From assembly GCA_949987705.1 (NCBI GenBank), contig OX465283.1, forward strand, positions 161,711,850 to 161,775,849: DNA of 64,000 nucleotides, written 5' to 3'. The position numbers and the translations under genes were made by a program. Of the stretch, positions 21,250 to 32,984 are shown one piece after another (positions within the stretch are counted from its first letter, which is position 1; each line of letters begins with the position of its first letter). The notes under the pieces are model-generated. The model was given only the letters and a program-made list of their open reading frames with translations. It did no database searches and was not told the origin of the DNA. The DNA is from Thereva unica. Lineage: Eukaryota; Arthropoda; Insecta; Diptera; Therevidae.

Positions 21250-24040
21250 TTTATCTTTTACATCACGCGAAACTTCAAGAAAACAAAATCTCCTTTGCTT
21301 ACAAAACCGTGAATTATAAAAACGCTACAAACTTAGAACCTCTGATCGTAAAAATTCCATTTAGATGAAAATATACCAGGATTAAACTAAGCACAACAAA
21401 AACCCTTTCAGCAATAATCTTCTCTGTTTTTTTTGTGTATGGCATAAATCATCGCCATAACTTAAATAATATAAAAAAAAGTTATCTGAAAAGTGATAAA
21501 AAAACGAAAGAGAACAAAAAAAACGTAACAATCCGAATTATATCTTTATATCCTGCTACAAAATGTAAATTCTACAAAAAGGGCGAACTTTTACAGTCTT
21601 GGCAGAAAAAAATAGCCACAAATCCGTATGCAAATACCAGATCCAATCATGTAATTCTCCTAGTCTGATGGCCTTAAACTATTGTTATGGAAATTATTTG
21701 TGAAAATTTCACCGCGCCATCTCCGCCACGCCGTTCTCCTTCCTCCAGAGGTCCTTTCTTATGTGCGGCAGCCACGGGGAAAAGCAGCGGCAACTTGCCA
21801 GACAAGTATATCCTTTTTTCGAGATTTATATCTTCGGCATCTCAAGACCAGAAGTATGCTATAAAAATCGCAATAAAATGCTTCAATAAAATTTCCACAA
21901 AATGTTTTTGGAGACACACAAGAAAACAATGAAAAATTCACTTTTTGACTAGCTCGGTCGGACTCAGTACATTCAAAAAGTTGGCAGCAAGGGCGGAGGG
22001 CAAGGAGAGGGGCCAAGGGGGTTTAGCGAATTAATGGCATGAGAATTGTTTCTGACTTTGTGCGCCTTTTTTCACAGAGTCTCCTTCTGGTTCTTTCCTT
22101 TTTCGAAAAGGATCCTTAAGGCGTAAAGCATAGGTCCTTATGTTTGTGCTGCGAAGAGTCGCTCCCGTATCCAAGAAGCAATAAATTTCGTTATTTAGCC
22201 TTCGAGGCTTAAAGTTAATTACGCGCCATTAACTCGTTTGTTAGCCATATTTTCTGCTGCACTCTGTTTAGGAAAGTTGGTATCTTTTTTGCCTTCTCTC
22301 CCAAGTTTTCAAAGGTTTTCCTTCAAAACAATTGCAAAAAGGGGCAAAAGCAGCATAGTGGGGAAAAGGCTTAAACAAAAGGATCAAGTACCCAAGCAAG
22401 TTTTGTACCTTCGCCCCCAGGAGAGAAGCAATTGCTCCAGTTTTTTTTTCGTTGTGTTGCTCCTGTTGGTGTTGTTCTTGTTGTTGTTATTGTTGTTGTT
22501 GTTGTGACTTACCTTCAATTAATATGTCAACGAGTTTCATTGTGTTATAAACTGAATTAGTCCTTTTTTAACAACTTAATTGGTACAATACCTAGAAGTG
22601 GGTGTACAACTGTTAGAATTATGCAAATTGCAGCTGAGAGAAAAAAATTGCGCCTGCAATAAAGTTTGCCACCTTTTTTCTCACTCTGCACAGTTTCATC
22701 TACATAGTTTAATAAACTTCCAGCCTTACCTTTAACAGGCATAAAACAGGTGCAACAAACTCGAAGCGAAGTTCTTTCTAAAAACATAAAAACTTTGCAT
22801 TCGATGTCCTGTCAATCTAGAAGCACAAAAATACTCCTGTTCGTTCGTTAATTAGGTTCGTAATGAAATTTTCGTGACATGCTTCCAATTAAAAATGCAG
22901 TGTGACACAAATGAGATTCTCTGCAAAAAAAAAACCCAATCAGGAACTTGCCGTCCAACAATTGTAAAAGGATGCATTCGGTCGGGCGCTGCTAGTTTCC
23001 TGTCGCCGAGATGTACATATATGAAAAGCGCGCAAAAAATTAAGGCCAATATGAAAAGCTAGTAGAGATGTGCGTGAAGGACATATGAAGGACATATGTA
23101 GGGAGAAGTTACTATGTGTAATAATTAGCTTAATGTCAGTCATGGAGGGGGCTTTTTTTTCCTGTATGGGGGAGATGTCAGTTTTATAGGTATCACGTTG
23201 AAATTTATGGTAGGGTGGAGTTTTTTTCTTGGAAAAGGTTCATTGTGCGGTTGTTGGAAGTCGCTAAAATAGGTTAAACTAGCGGTCGGCGGCCTATGGC
23301 ATGAGTGGCACTAGGGGGCATGTGAGAAGAATTCTGGTGGCACGAAGACAGCTCGGATATGTGCATAAAATTATCAATATGCTAAGGCCATTCTCGTACA
23401 GGCCGCCGGCAGGCCGTGATCTGAAGGTTTCTCGCCTTAAGGCCAAGTATAATCACACTAACTGGCCGCCAATTGGATGGGGCCTGAAAAACTGACTAAA
23501 ATCTTTATGTCTTCTATGGGTATTTATCGTCAGTCCGGGCTTGAAGATCTAAACTTCTGTTCAGTCTGAAAATTTCGTTGAGGCTATGAAAATTTTAGCG
23601 CTTGAATTAACAGCATTTGTGCAAGGAATCATGAGGTTACCTGTAATCCACGCCTGTCAGACTAATATCTCAAATCCTTATCGCTCAGTCAGACTGAATA
23701 ATGTATGGCCTTCATCGGCCCCAACCTGCCAACTTGGTGTTCGTTCAAGTGGGGTCTTCATCGGTCTCAACCTGTCGACCAGGTCTAAAAGGCCACGGCC
23801 TGTCTGCGACTTAAATGTGAATGGTGGCCTTTAACTTTCAAAGTTGATCCCCACGGTAGTCATTAATGTTTAATTAATTTTTGGTGGCACCCTTATTGTG
23901 CAGTAGTTTGAATTATCTGTTATCGCTGATTGCTGAACTTATTCAAGCGGTCTGACCTACAAATACGAGGTATAATGGTATAGTAAAATGGTCTAAACGA
24001 ATGGCCGCAGTACGTTTGGTCCAAATACCTCACACAAAAG
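21250..24040. other. No gene seen; microsatellite and short repeats
   Basis: A (TTG)n microsatellite spans about 22450-22505 and makes the leucine-rich end of the frame 22238-22507, which I reject as a gene. At 23398-23415 is the second copy of the GC-rich 18-mer from 11623. At 23710-23780 the phrase CTTCATCGG(C/T)C(C/T)CAACCTG repeats once about 48 bases apart. No domain-bearing frame is seen. Confidence 0.45.
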
Positions 24041-24310
24041 AGCTTTTTTTGGAAATATAAAGCTTTTTCTTTAAAAAGTCAAATTATACGTGTGACAAAA
24101 TAAAAGCTCTCAAAAAGCTCTTTCCTAAAAAAGCCAAAAATTATTCATATTACGTCATAAAAGCTTTTTTTTGGAAAAGTAAAGCTTTTTCTTAAAAAAG
24201 TCAAATTATTCGTTTGACGTCATAAAAGCTCTTAGAAAGCTCTTTTTTGGAAATCTAAAGCTTTTTCTTAAAAAGATTCAAATTATTTATCAAGTCATAA
24301 AAGCTTCTTA
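24041..24310 (+). repeat. AAGCTTTT-rich direct repeats
   Basis: Three imperfect copies begin near 24041, 24167 and 24236. Each contains CTTTTTTTGGAAAT(A)AAAGCTTTTTCTT, then AAAAAGTCAAATTAT, and a TGACGTCAT-like word followed by AAAAGCT. Spacing is uneven. The copies belong to the TGACGTCA/AAGCTTTT family. Confidence 0.75.
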
Positions 24311-25216
24311 AACACACCTCTGAAGCTTGTTAAAAGAATCTAGTGAGAAACACTTGCGATTATTGTTCTTTGTGGATATGCGAAGCTTTTAAGCTTTTTT
24401 TAATTGAAAAGGAAAAGGAAACAGCTAAAGAGGGAGTAAATATTTGTATAAAGTTATGCTCCTTCACTAATCACTACTCAGCACTTGCACAGACCGACGA
24501 AAACTGAAATATCAACGCAAAGCCACAGCGAATCAAAGGGAAGAAACTCCCAGCTTGTATCAAACCTACTTCCGATTGGTATCACTCTAAAAGCGTATCA
24601 CTAATGCTTCCAGTGGAAGCACTTGCTTTATTTCTCGCGGGGTTTTTAATTAATCTTTTTTAATGTATAGCTTCCCTTTTTTTCCAGGCCGCTGCGAAAG
24701 CTCTATTTTGGAATTTTAGATTGGAATAAAAAATATATTAGACATTACGCAACAGCAACATTGAATTTCTAGAGCTACAAATTTGCGCAACGTAGGCTTA
24801 ACTGATTTGGAACTTGGATTAAAACGAATCTTTAATAGCTCGTATGAAATCAACACTTGTTTAGGTGTTGTTTTTTACTACTATACATGGACTTCATTCG
24901 TCCATCATGCGTTTATCCCCAACTTCCCGAAAAAAACTGTTATCTCGAGTTTTTCTCAAAAAAAGACTTGTGCTTTTTCTGTTTACCCTTTTTTCCAAAT
25001 TTATTCATGAACGTCAATCTCTTTTCAATGTGGCTGTAAGGTGTATTCGAAAATGGAAAACTATGGCAGTGGAATAAGGACTTGCAAACAGAGCTGCTAG
25101 GTGTTCGTTTGCAGTGACTCCTCTAAGGTTTTATTAGAAGTGACAAAACGGGTGCCACCACCTTCCGAGGACTTCGTTAGCCATTCGCCCTCATTTCACC
25201 ATTGTTCTCCCAACTA
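24311..25216. other. No gene seen
   Basis: Three overlapping plus frames at 24783-25077 have no recognisable domain; overlapping frames in all phases argue for chance. Nothing else is apparent. Confidence 0.4.
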
Positions 25217-25341
25217 AGAAAATTATGAAGCTTTTCCTTTGACGTCACTAAAGCTCTAAGCTGCGAAAGCTTTTAAGCTTTTATGTAGCTTTATTTTTTG
25301 ATGACGTTAAAAAAGCTTTCAATATTTGGATTTAAGTTCAG
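25217..25341 (+). repeat. TGACGTCA/AAGCTTTT repeat (partner 20343-20472)
   Basis: See 20343. This copy has the first TGACGTCA intact and the second changed to TGACGTTA. The frame 25326-25619 begins in its last bases and shows no domain. Confidence 0.8.
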
Positions 25342-27045
25342 TTAAGTTACTACTGCCAAAATTTGAAGCAAATATTCGACGCTTCCTTATGAAAATCTGG
25401 GATACCCCAGTAATCAATAACAGCTATTATATTATCCCTGATGTAGGTAATATGTATTCAGCAGACGTTCGAGTTAAATATGCTCTTATATCATCCCGAA
25501 CTACCACTGAAATTAACTACATATTAACTACGACCTTGTTACGTGTTCCCAATTACAATGGCTTCTCAATCAAGGGTAATAAAACAGAAAATTGCGCAAG
25601 AACAAATGAAAATAGCTAAAAACGCATACACACACCCATAGTTAGCGAAAGAAAGGATCGCGATTAAATTTCTCTTTAGAAATCATCAAACCAAATATAA
25701 AATAACCGAGTGAAATTTTCAAACAAAATCCTAATTAAGAACAAACATGCTGAACCCCGCCACTCTCGTGTTTATTCAATGTTGAAATAAAATGCGGAAA
25801 TATTCACTACAGCGTATAAAACTACTTTGCTCCATCTACATAAGTAGTAGACACAATCGCACATATGTCTGCAAGTATATGTATGTGTACCTATACGTTA
25901 TGGAAACCATAATGAAACTGTACTCCTTTCCGCAGGATCTCCTAGTAAGAAGAACAGCCAGGACGACTAAAAAAAAAGCATAACGTACTTTACATATAAG
26001 CTCGCTCCGTTCATAATTAGTTCCACTTCTCTTTGTGAAGGAGAAAATGATTTTCACAACACACAAAAAAAGGATAAGGTGTACTCCAGTTAATATGTGT
26101 CGCTAAAATATACAACCACGTGCATTCATACATAAGACAAGCGAATTTAAGGCGTAATTAGGGATGTTCCTGCTCTCGTCTATGGCATATTGCCCTTTCC
26201 CTTGATCTATCCCTGTGCCGATGCTGCTGCCGCCCCCCTACTCCCCGGCAAAGTTTTGTAATTAAAATTTTAAACAGTCCGTAAGGAAGTGTTAATTATA
26301 CTTTTTAATTTTTGCGATACGATTTCGAAGGAATCGAAGGACGCTTTTTGTGGGTTACCTTAACGAGGGATGACAGCCTTTCAGGGCTTTGTTTGAAAGC
26401 GGATTCTTCTTTATTTTTTTTTTAATTTTTTTTTTGGTTTTAATAAAAAGGGACCGAAAATTTTTCTACAAGTACGCGCTATAGGAAAAAATTTAATTTA
26501 AGGATTAAATTATTCAAGGCTGCGAAGAGTTGCCGAATGGATGGAGAAATCAATTTTAAGAGAGAGAGAGAGAGGGGATTAGTAATCAGATTTACTGAAC
26601 TGAAGAAATACGCATTTTCAGGATGAAAAATATTAATTAATTTATTATAAAAGTTGAGGTTCATATACCAATACTACAATGCAATCCTTATCCTAACTAA
26701 TAACCACCTATTCGAACAAACTTTTCATCAATCCAATTTGAAATCTATTTGCAAAACCAAAAAGTCGTGTTTTTTTCGGGTGATTTTTAATTTGAAATTA
26801 GTTAGCCCACAGGCTCAACCGACACAATACCCACAAACCAATTTGGTATAGTCTGTGGCATGCCTTTTTGTGCTCAAAGGTGTAGGTCAAATACGCCAGA
26901 TTTATCTTTAGAATGAACAGAAAACAAATGGTTTGACAATTGGATATGGGTGAGGACATAATAGCGGCAAATCGATTTTCAGTGGTCAGTAGTCGGCGAC
27001 GTGGCCGTAGTCGTAGTCGAATTTATGTGCATCCTCATATACAGA
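25342..27045. other. No gene seen; one microsatellite
   Basis: An (AG)n tract lies at 26558-26576. Frame 25326-25619 (97 codons) is unrecognised. Around 26980-27025 the sequence GGCGACGTGGCCGTAGTCGTAG is CpG-rich, just before the SINE. Confidence 0.45.
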
Positions 27046-27412
27046 GGGGCCTCGATAGCTTAGGAAGAAAGGAGGCTGGCTACCATCCCAGATGTCCTGG
27101 GTTCGAATCCCCGGCAGCCAAACAGTCTTTCGTCTTTTCCACTTTCCACCTACACAACTAGATTTCTTTCTTCTTACCTCTTTACATTCCAGACTTCTCC
27201 TGTCATAGCCTTCCCTAGCTCTTCCCCGCTCCACCAAAGCGCATGCCATCGGTTGGTTGATGAGATTTATCTCGTTTCATGGCTCATATCACGGCTTGGC
27301 TGTTGCAGTTTCTTCCTTCACTTCTCCCTCTCTTCAGAATCTCCCGACTAGAGCTGGTGTTCGATTTTGCACTCTATACGAAAAAAAATTGATTGTCGAC
27401 AGTATAAAGAGC
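27046..27412 (+). mobile_element. tRNA-derived SINE, plus-strand copy
   Basis: The head resembles a tRNA gene: GGGGCCTCGATAGCTTAGG carries the A-box region and GGGTTCGAATCCCCGG the B-box (GGTTCGAATCC), the internal RNA polymerase III promoter. The body (CTTTTCCACTTTCCACC, CTCTTCCCCGCTCCACCAAA, GGTTGGTTGATGAGAT) is the reverse complement of 47945-48362, which proves a mobile family rather than a tRNA gene. The shared region continues through GACTAGAGCTG to CAGTATAAA. No coding capacity. Confidence 0.88.
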
Positions 27413-27489
27413 TTTTCCTGAGCCTCTAGTCTTTCACATTAAAAAAAAAAAAAGCCACCTACTAACAAAATTTAGAAGAGATTTTGTGA

Positions 27490-27710
27490 TTTTTCAATTT
27501 CAAGAAAGCTTTTATGACGTAGAAGAAAAATATTTTGAGCTTTGAGTATTTTGATTTGAGCTTTTAAGCTTTTAAAAGCCAAGTTAACCGGGGACGCATA
27601 AAGCAAAGAAAATAAAGCTTTTTTTTAGACAAAACCGTTGTGCGAAGATGGAAAATGTGTTTTTGAGATTTTGAAAAAAAGCTTTTCAAGTTTTTCGTAT
27701 AATGAAGCTT
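27490..27710. repeat. AAGCTTTT-rich degenerate repeat
   Basis: Multiple AAGCTTTT and GAGCTTT words occur with one TGACGTA-like word (TTATGACGTAGAAG). It is a decayed member of the TGACGTCA/AAGCTTTT family, without clear period. Confidence 0.5.
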
Positions 27711-27912
27711 TGGAATAGTAATCTCTTTTTACTTTACATAACGCCAAACACCGGAATTGAACTAAACTTTTATGGAGTGTTTACAATGGTAGAGTGAGTT
27801 TTACGATGGGCTCGAGCACAGTCTCCTTACGCAACGAAACAATTTTAAACACCTGCGGAAATGCATTAAAATTCGGTCTTAGTACTGAATGAGCAAATCT
27901 TAGAGACCAAAT

Positions 27913-28167
27913 CTGCCGTGCAAAGGACAAAAGACCTAAATGCAAAAAGCTCGATTTGAGTAAAACGCGTTTCAAGTGTTTTTTTGTTACTTTCTGTAAA
28001 ATAAGAAAATGAAAATGAAGTTTATTTAAATTATCTAAACTTAGATAATTTGAATAAACTTCATTTGCATTTTCTTATTTTACGGAAAGTAACAAAAAAA
28101 CAACTTGAAACGCGTTTTACTCGAATCGAGCTTTTTGCATTTAGGTCTTTTGTCCTTTGCACGGCAG
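27913..28167. repeat. 255-bp near-perfect palindrome
   Basis: The arms meet at about 28039 with at most two unpaired bases. The left arm begins CTGCCGTGCAAAGGAC and the right arm ends GTCCTTTGCACGGCAG. The centre reads AAATTATCTAA-AC-TTAGATAATTT. Roughly eight mismatches or indels are seen over 127 bases per arm, and pairing stops abruptly beyond both ends. It would form a single long hairpin. It may be a foldback MITE or an inverted duplication. The frames 27781-27975 and 28050-28265 are mirror halves, not genes. Confidence 0.92.
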
Positions 28168-28673
28168 AAATGTCGGGAGTTAATAAGAATTCGACATACG
28201 TCCTTAGAATTGCTCACTCCATCTTAAGCAGAGGTCATAGGAATTGGAAGGGGCTTGTTCAATAATAAATGTCACCTGGAGAATTAAGACTCCGACAGAT
28301 TATCATAACATGGTCCCGCTAAACAGAATATATAAAGATAAGAAGAGAAGACAAAGGATGCACAGAAAAAGAAAGATTGGAAGAGGAATGTAGCTTATGG
28401 ACTCAAATAGTACAGAGAGAAGACCAGTCATGGCAGTACTGCTGAAAAGCTCATGCTATGATGATATTCCAGCTCTTTTCACATACTGCAAGGACAAAAA
28501 CGCTTATGTGATTACCGATCACTGTGATAAGTATCATGGAAGATTGCAAATAGTACTTCCATAAACTGATAAATTGCGAATTGACTAAGAAATTGAAAAC
28601 TCCATTAGTAACAGGTGCCGATTCTAAGCGGCAAGCTCTGATTGATATTAGAAAAAGTTAGCAAAGCGATGAA
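28168..28673. other. No gene seen
   Basis: Purine-rich sequence at 28335-28430 (AGAGAAGACAAAGGATGCAC and on) might be LINE-derived, but I cannot align it to any piece in the window. Confidence 0.35.
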
Positions 28674-28740
28674 CTAGCTTAAAAACGACAGATCCTCAGC
28701 TCTACCATATGCAGCTGAGGATCTGTCGTTTTTAAGCTAG
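28674..28740. repeat. Perfect 28-bp inverted repeat with 11-nt loop
   Basis: Arms 28674-28701 and 28713-28740 are exact reverse complements (CTAGCTTAAAAACGACAGAT at the outer end), separated by CTACCATATGC. There is no mismatch. There is no U-run after the stem to suggest a terminator. It could be a very recent inverted duplication, a small foldback element, or a structured RNA. Confidence 0.95.
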
Positions 28741-29100
28741 GATTTGCGGATTTTTATCTATATGAAGGCGATTCCAGTGGTAGCCTCATCGGAAATGTCA
28801 ACAGTTTTTGCTAGGGTGAAATCTCGAATAGTAAGCTCTAGTCGGAAAGATATTACAGAGAAGAACGAGACAACTGTAACAGCTAACGAAACTTTTACCC
28901 TCCCTTCTAATACTACAGTGACTAAATTGTCGCTACAACCAAAGAAAAAAAACACAATCCTTATCTAGAAAGGAATTCATAAGATTCTTAGAATCATTGT
29001 AACTAATTATTTTAAGTAAAACACAAAATAATTTGTATTTTTAATATATTCATGTTTTATTAATTATATGGGAATGCTTGAGCTCTATTTCTCTTCTTGA
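28741..29100. other. Unidentified short frames on both strands
   Basis: The plus frame 28744-28968 (74 codons, many Thr/Ser/Lys) and the minus frame 28758-28955 overlap; neither shows a domain. I do not call a gene. Confidence 0.35.
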
Positions 29101-29310
29101 GAGCTTTTCTGACGTAATGAAGAAAAGCTTAATTTTTACCGAGAAAGATTTAGAGCTTTTGTGACGTAAGCAAGCAAAGCTTAGTTTTGGGCGATAAAGC
29201 TTTAGAGCTTTCGTGACGTAAGCAAAGCTTAGTTTTGGGCGAAAAAAGCTTTAGAGCTTTTATGACGTAAGCAAAAAAGCTTAGTTTTGGGCAAAAAAGC
29301 TTATTTTTAG
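29101..29310 (+). repeat. ~51-bp tandem repeat with TGACGTAA motif
   Basis: Four units start at 29101, 29153, 29205 and 29254. Each runs GAGCTTTTNTGACGTAA ... AAAGCTTAGTTTTGGGCG, so the period is 49-52. It is a local amplification of the TGACGTCA/AAGCTTTT family in which the palindrome is mutated to TGACGTAA in every unit, so the change predates the amplification. The minus frame 29150-29362 is a by-product. Confidence 0.88.
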
Positions 29311-32300
29311 TTGAAGCTTTCTTAAATTTATTTAAATATTTCAGATTTTTCATTAACGTCACGAAAGTTTCAACCAGCTATAAGCTTTTTGTTTTGCTGA
29401 AAATCTGAATAGAGAAAATTAATGTGATAACTGATGACCTCGGCATGGAATTGATGTAAAAGGAGGAAGCAAGAAAGCTTTTTGTTAAAAAGCTAATTTT
29501 TGCTTGATGTGATCGTTTGAGAAAAATATAATTAGTAAAGTGAAAGTTTAAATTATGAAAAGGATTAGTTAATGGAAGTAGCTTTGTCTGTATTTAGTGC
29601 AAATTAACGAGTTTCCTCCAGCTTATGAAGAATTCTTTTACCCGACAACTTTCTTAAGAGGCCAGAAAAGCATAAAATGGCTTTAGACTTTGTCATTTAG
29701 TAATTTGGAAAATTGAAAATAAAAATAAAAAAAGAGAACACTCCTGGGAAAATGCAGATGAAATGTTCTTTTTTTTCTTCTGTATTTCAAAAGGAATTTT
29801 TCTTTAATTACATGCAATCAGCAGCAAGCTAAATGCGAATGCATGCAAAGCTCCGAATTGTTGAAATTTCTTTTCGTTCTTTATTTTTCTGCTCTCGCCT
29901 TTTCTTCTATAGTATATGCAAATGAAAGAGAAGTTAATGTCCGAAAAAGAAGACAATTTATGTCAACAGCAGGTTAAGAAACGATAACGATAAGATAAGG
30001 GGCAGCCCGGCCCCCGTGTCTCTCTGTCTTATTGTGGAGCTGCTTTTGCAAGCAATTTTTTTGCGCCTTTTCGTTGTACCCGGGCGAAGTTGAAGACGAC
30101 GTTATTGACTTGACGAGATTAAACTCACGAAAACTTACCCTAGCCAAAGAATTTCCAGTGCCTTTACACGCGGGTATACGATAGTACTCGCGAGCTATGG
30201 AGGACAAGAAAAAAAATTTAATTTTTCCCCATGCAAAATGCGGACATTTCCCCGCTTTGGGAGGGAATTTGAAGGATATTTTGCTCCACTTTTTTCGGGG
30301 GGATGTTTTGTGGATTGTAGATGACAGACTCACCACAGTTTTGAGGATATTTTTTCCCCAGCCTGGAGTTCGTTTTTTGGATACCCCCGTTTCCCATTTA
30401 CATTCCATCTTGCTGAAATCTGACGGTTATTCCCGTACTTAGAGCTGCAAAATTCAGGAGTTAGTTACTTTACGGCCGTCAGGGGTGCGATACCGTATCC
30501 CTGACACCTATATAAGCAAGGACCTGGAACCACCTCTCAATTACTTGGGGCATTGTTGTTTTTGTTGTTGTTGTTGCTGGTGACGAGCCAATTTAATAGG
30601 AAAAGTTTCTCGTCTAATAGGTTCTCGAGAAAAATCAATAGACAATTGGGATTACCCTTAATGTGAATTAATTTCCTGGTTATCTTCGTCTTTCTGAACT
30701 GCCCCATCATCGTGGCCCTGCAGTCCCCCCATCCGCCGCCCTCCGACCACCTTCTGTTTGTGTCCATACAGCTCCATATCCATATTGGCACTAGAACGAC
30801 GACGGACGACTAGGACGACGACGTCGGACGGGGGGGCCGAGGATAGTTGAGGTTTTCTTATGTAGAAAAGTTTGGTCGCTTAATTTTATTTCCCTTACCC
30901 ATAAACGTTGATCCAGGCCGTTGAGATTTTATTGGATGATTCTTGAAGGGTCGTCAACGGATAGTTGCCCATTCCTTCTGGCTCTGCCCTGGCATCCTTA
31001 TCACTTTATGTCCGTTACGTCATAAATAAAACATGTATTTACAGCGCTGCAGATGATTTTGATTAATTAAATACGACGACCGGCGGCGACGTCCGAGCAG
31101 ATTTATTTATAGGGCAACACTGTTCACTCGTCCAGAAACATTCAAAAGGAATGGCAAGGCCCAAGATACATGATAAAAGATAACCCTTTAAAAGTTAGCC
31201 AACGTGTGAAATATAAGAGTCCTGGCACTGTGTCCTAGGAACAACAGCACAAAAAAACTAGGAAAAAAGGAAAAAAAGGAATCAGGGGAATCACACGCCA
31301 ACCATCGTGGTGTTGATTAATGTTAAAGGCTATGGCCCATGGCACAAAGTAGGATTCGTCCTTCAGAAAGGCTTAAAGCTAATATGTTTCCCGGTGGGAC
31401 ATTTTTGGGTTTTACGAATGCAATAAAGACCAGAGTGCAAACGTTTCTACCGCCAACAACACTAAGCCCGGATGGTGTGTGTCCTTTGATGATTCTGTAT
31501 TTTTTTCGGAGTGCGGGGGTGAAACGAACATTCCATGTGAATAGAAACCAATTTTTTTCTCTCTCTCCTGTGTGTGTGTTTCCTTCTTCAATAGCTTTTA
31601 GTTATCGTGATTTATGTAATAAAATCGGAAAACCTTTTTTCTTTCTCTCTTTCTCCTAAATCGAGGAGGAAATTGAAGGTGAGATGATTATTTAAATTAT
31701 CCCGCAATTTTCAGGTGGAAAAGAAAGTGCCACTGAACTTGCGGAGTGCTTTCCATTGCTTTCTATTTCTCCAAAGTTTCTTAATTGGATTTTCATGACT
31801 AAACTCGGTTTGTGTGTGCGGGGGAGGCTTGGCAACTTGTTCAGGATAACCACAACCGGTATGAAGTATATTTTATAGTAACTTGATTAGAAGTAGGACA
31901 CTTGTTGGAGTACGGGAGCATGTATGACTGAGAGTTTTGTGTTTCACAAGTAGGGAATGGGGGGTGTATAGCGTACGTGATAGACACACTGTATCCTTTT
32001 TGTATTACAATATCAACGAAGTGGAGATCCAAGTTTCAGTTTCCAATAAGTAGACTGATTTTGGAGGGTGTATTCATATCAAGCTCTGAACAAATTATTT
32101 TTTTCTTTCTTTAAGAAATAGAAACGATTGTAGAGGGAATAGACTAGACAACATTCGCCTGCAAGTCAAATTTTACTTTATAAAAAAATCCTCTTGCTAT
32201 AAAAAAGAAGAATGCTTCGAAGTAGTTGAACTCAGTGCCTATCAGGAAGTAGCTAGGCACTTCTAATTTCCAATTTTTTCTCTTTGAATTCTCTTAGTTC

Positions 32301-32399
32301 TGATGGCTTTAGTTTCCGCAACGTCCATTTGAAGTCCTTGAAATATTACTGTCTATTTCCTCTAACAGCGTTTGCTATGATAAAATTTGCCCCCTTCTA
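29311..32399. other. Three kilobases without supportable features
   Basis: The 144-codon minus frame 29974-30408 and plus frame 30197-30442 overlap and have no recognisable domain. Around 30550-30580 is a (TTG)n tract and 30797-30835 is a GAC/GACG-rich stretch. The 106-codon frame 31339-31659 is unrecognised. Some parts look less repetitive than the rest of the window and could be single-copy non-coding DNA. Confidence 0.4.
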
Positions 32400-32573
32400 A
32401 ACTCCAATATGGCTTCCCGAAAATCCCACATTTATGAAGCTCCTGTACTAAAGGTAACGACTGATCTGCATGCTGCACTCGACCGTGCTGACCATGCTAT
32501 TTTAGTTTTTCTTGATTTCCCTAAGGCATTCGATTTATTGGTTCACTCTCTACTGCTTTCCAAGCTTAAGGCT
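32400..32573 (+). pseudogene. Jockey-like LINE reverse transcriptase, motif A fragment
   Basis: The frame 32403-32573 reads SNMASRKSHIYEAPVLKVTT then DLHAALDRADHAILVFLDFP and KAFDLLVHSLLLSKLKA before a stop. FLDFPKAFD is RT motif A with the first catalytic Asp, and the RKSHI ... VTTDLHAALD part is the standard N-terminal approach. The continuation (motif B onward) is found at 33541-33810 in the same orientation, so one element was split by inserted sequence. Confidence 0.88.
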
Positions 32574-32984
32574 TAGACAGATAGCTCCGTTCTGCTTCGT
32601 TAGTTCGTTCCTTCCCTTCCTTTCGTTCGTCTTCATTTTTCTCAGTTCTTTCTGACGTAGACACTGCCATATGAAGTGTACAGCATTGAACTCGCAGAAT
32701 GAAAGTACGATAGGACCGAACGAACGAACAGGAAACGAGCCATCTGCTTCATCCTTAAGGGAACCCTACCCCTTTTCTTCTTCCGCTGCTCGACTTTCTT
32801 CTTCTCTTCTTCTAATAGACTCCAATGTGTTCGCCATCACGGCATTTTCTGATCCTTCATTCCTGGGCACTGTGTGTGGTGGCGAACGGCAAACAAAGAC
32901 CTCAGAAGGTGATGGCACCCGGTTTGTCACTTCTGTCAAAACTCGAGAAAAGTCACTGCAAACGAACACCTAGCAGGCCTGTTA
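32574..32984. other. Inserted or unaligned sequence inside the split RT
   Basis: This lies between the two RT halves but does not look like RT. GTTAGTTCGTTCCT near 32598 and the inverted GGACCGAACGAACGAAC near 32714 could be arms of a small insertion. The overlapping frames 32671-32973 (plus) and 32766-32969 (minus) are unrecognised. Confidence 0.4.

Noticed and set aside
22238..22507. Frame ending in poly-Leu as a membrane protein
   Set aside because: The Leu run is the translation of a TTG microsatellite; the rest has no domain.
27046..27120. tRNA gene at the SINE head
   Set aside because: A and B boxes are present, but the cloverleaf is poor and the same head plus body recurs at 48362-47945, so it is a SINE.
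28674..28740. Rho-independent terminator
   Set aside because: The window is eukaryotic and no U-tract follows the stem.
29101..29310. CRISPR-like array
   Set aside because: Units are continuous tandem repeats with no unique spacers, in eukaryotic DNA.
29974..30442. 144-codon minus and 81-codon plus frames as a gene pair
   Set aside because: They overlap antisense, show no domain and have no matching copies.
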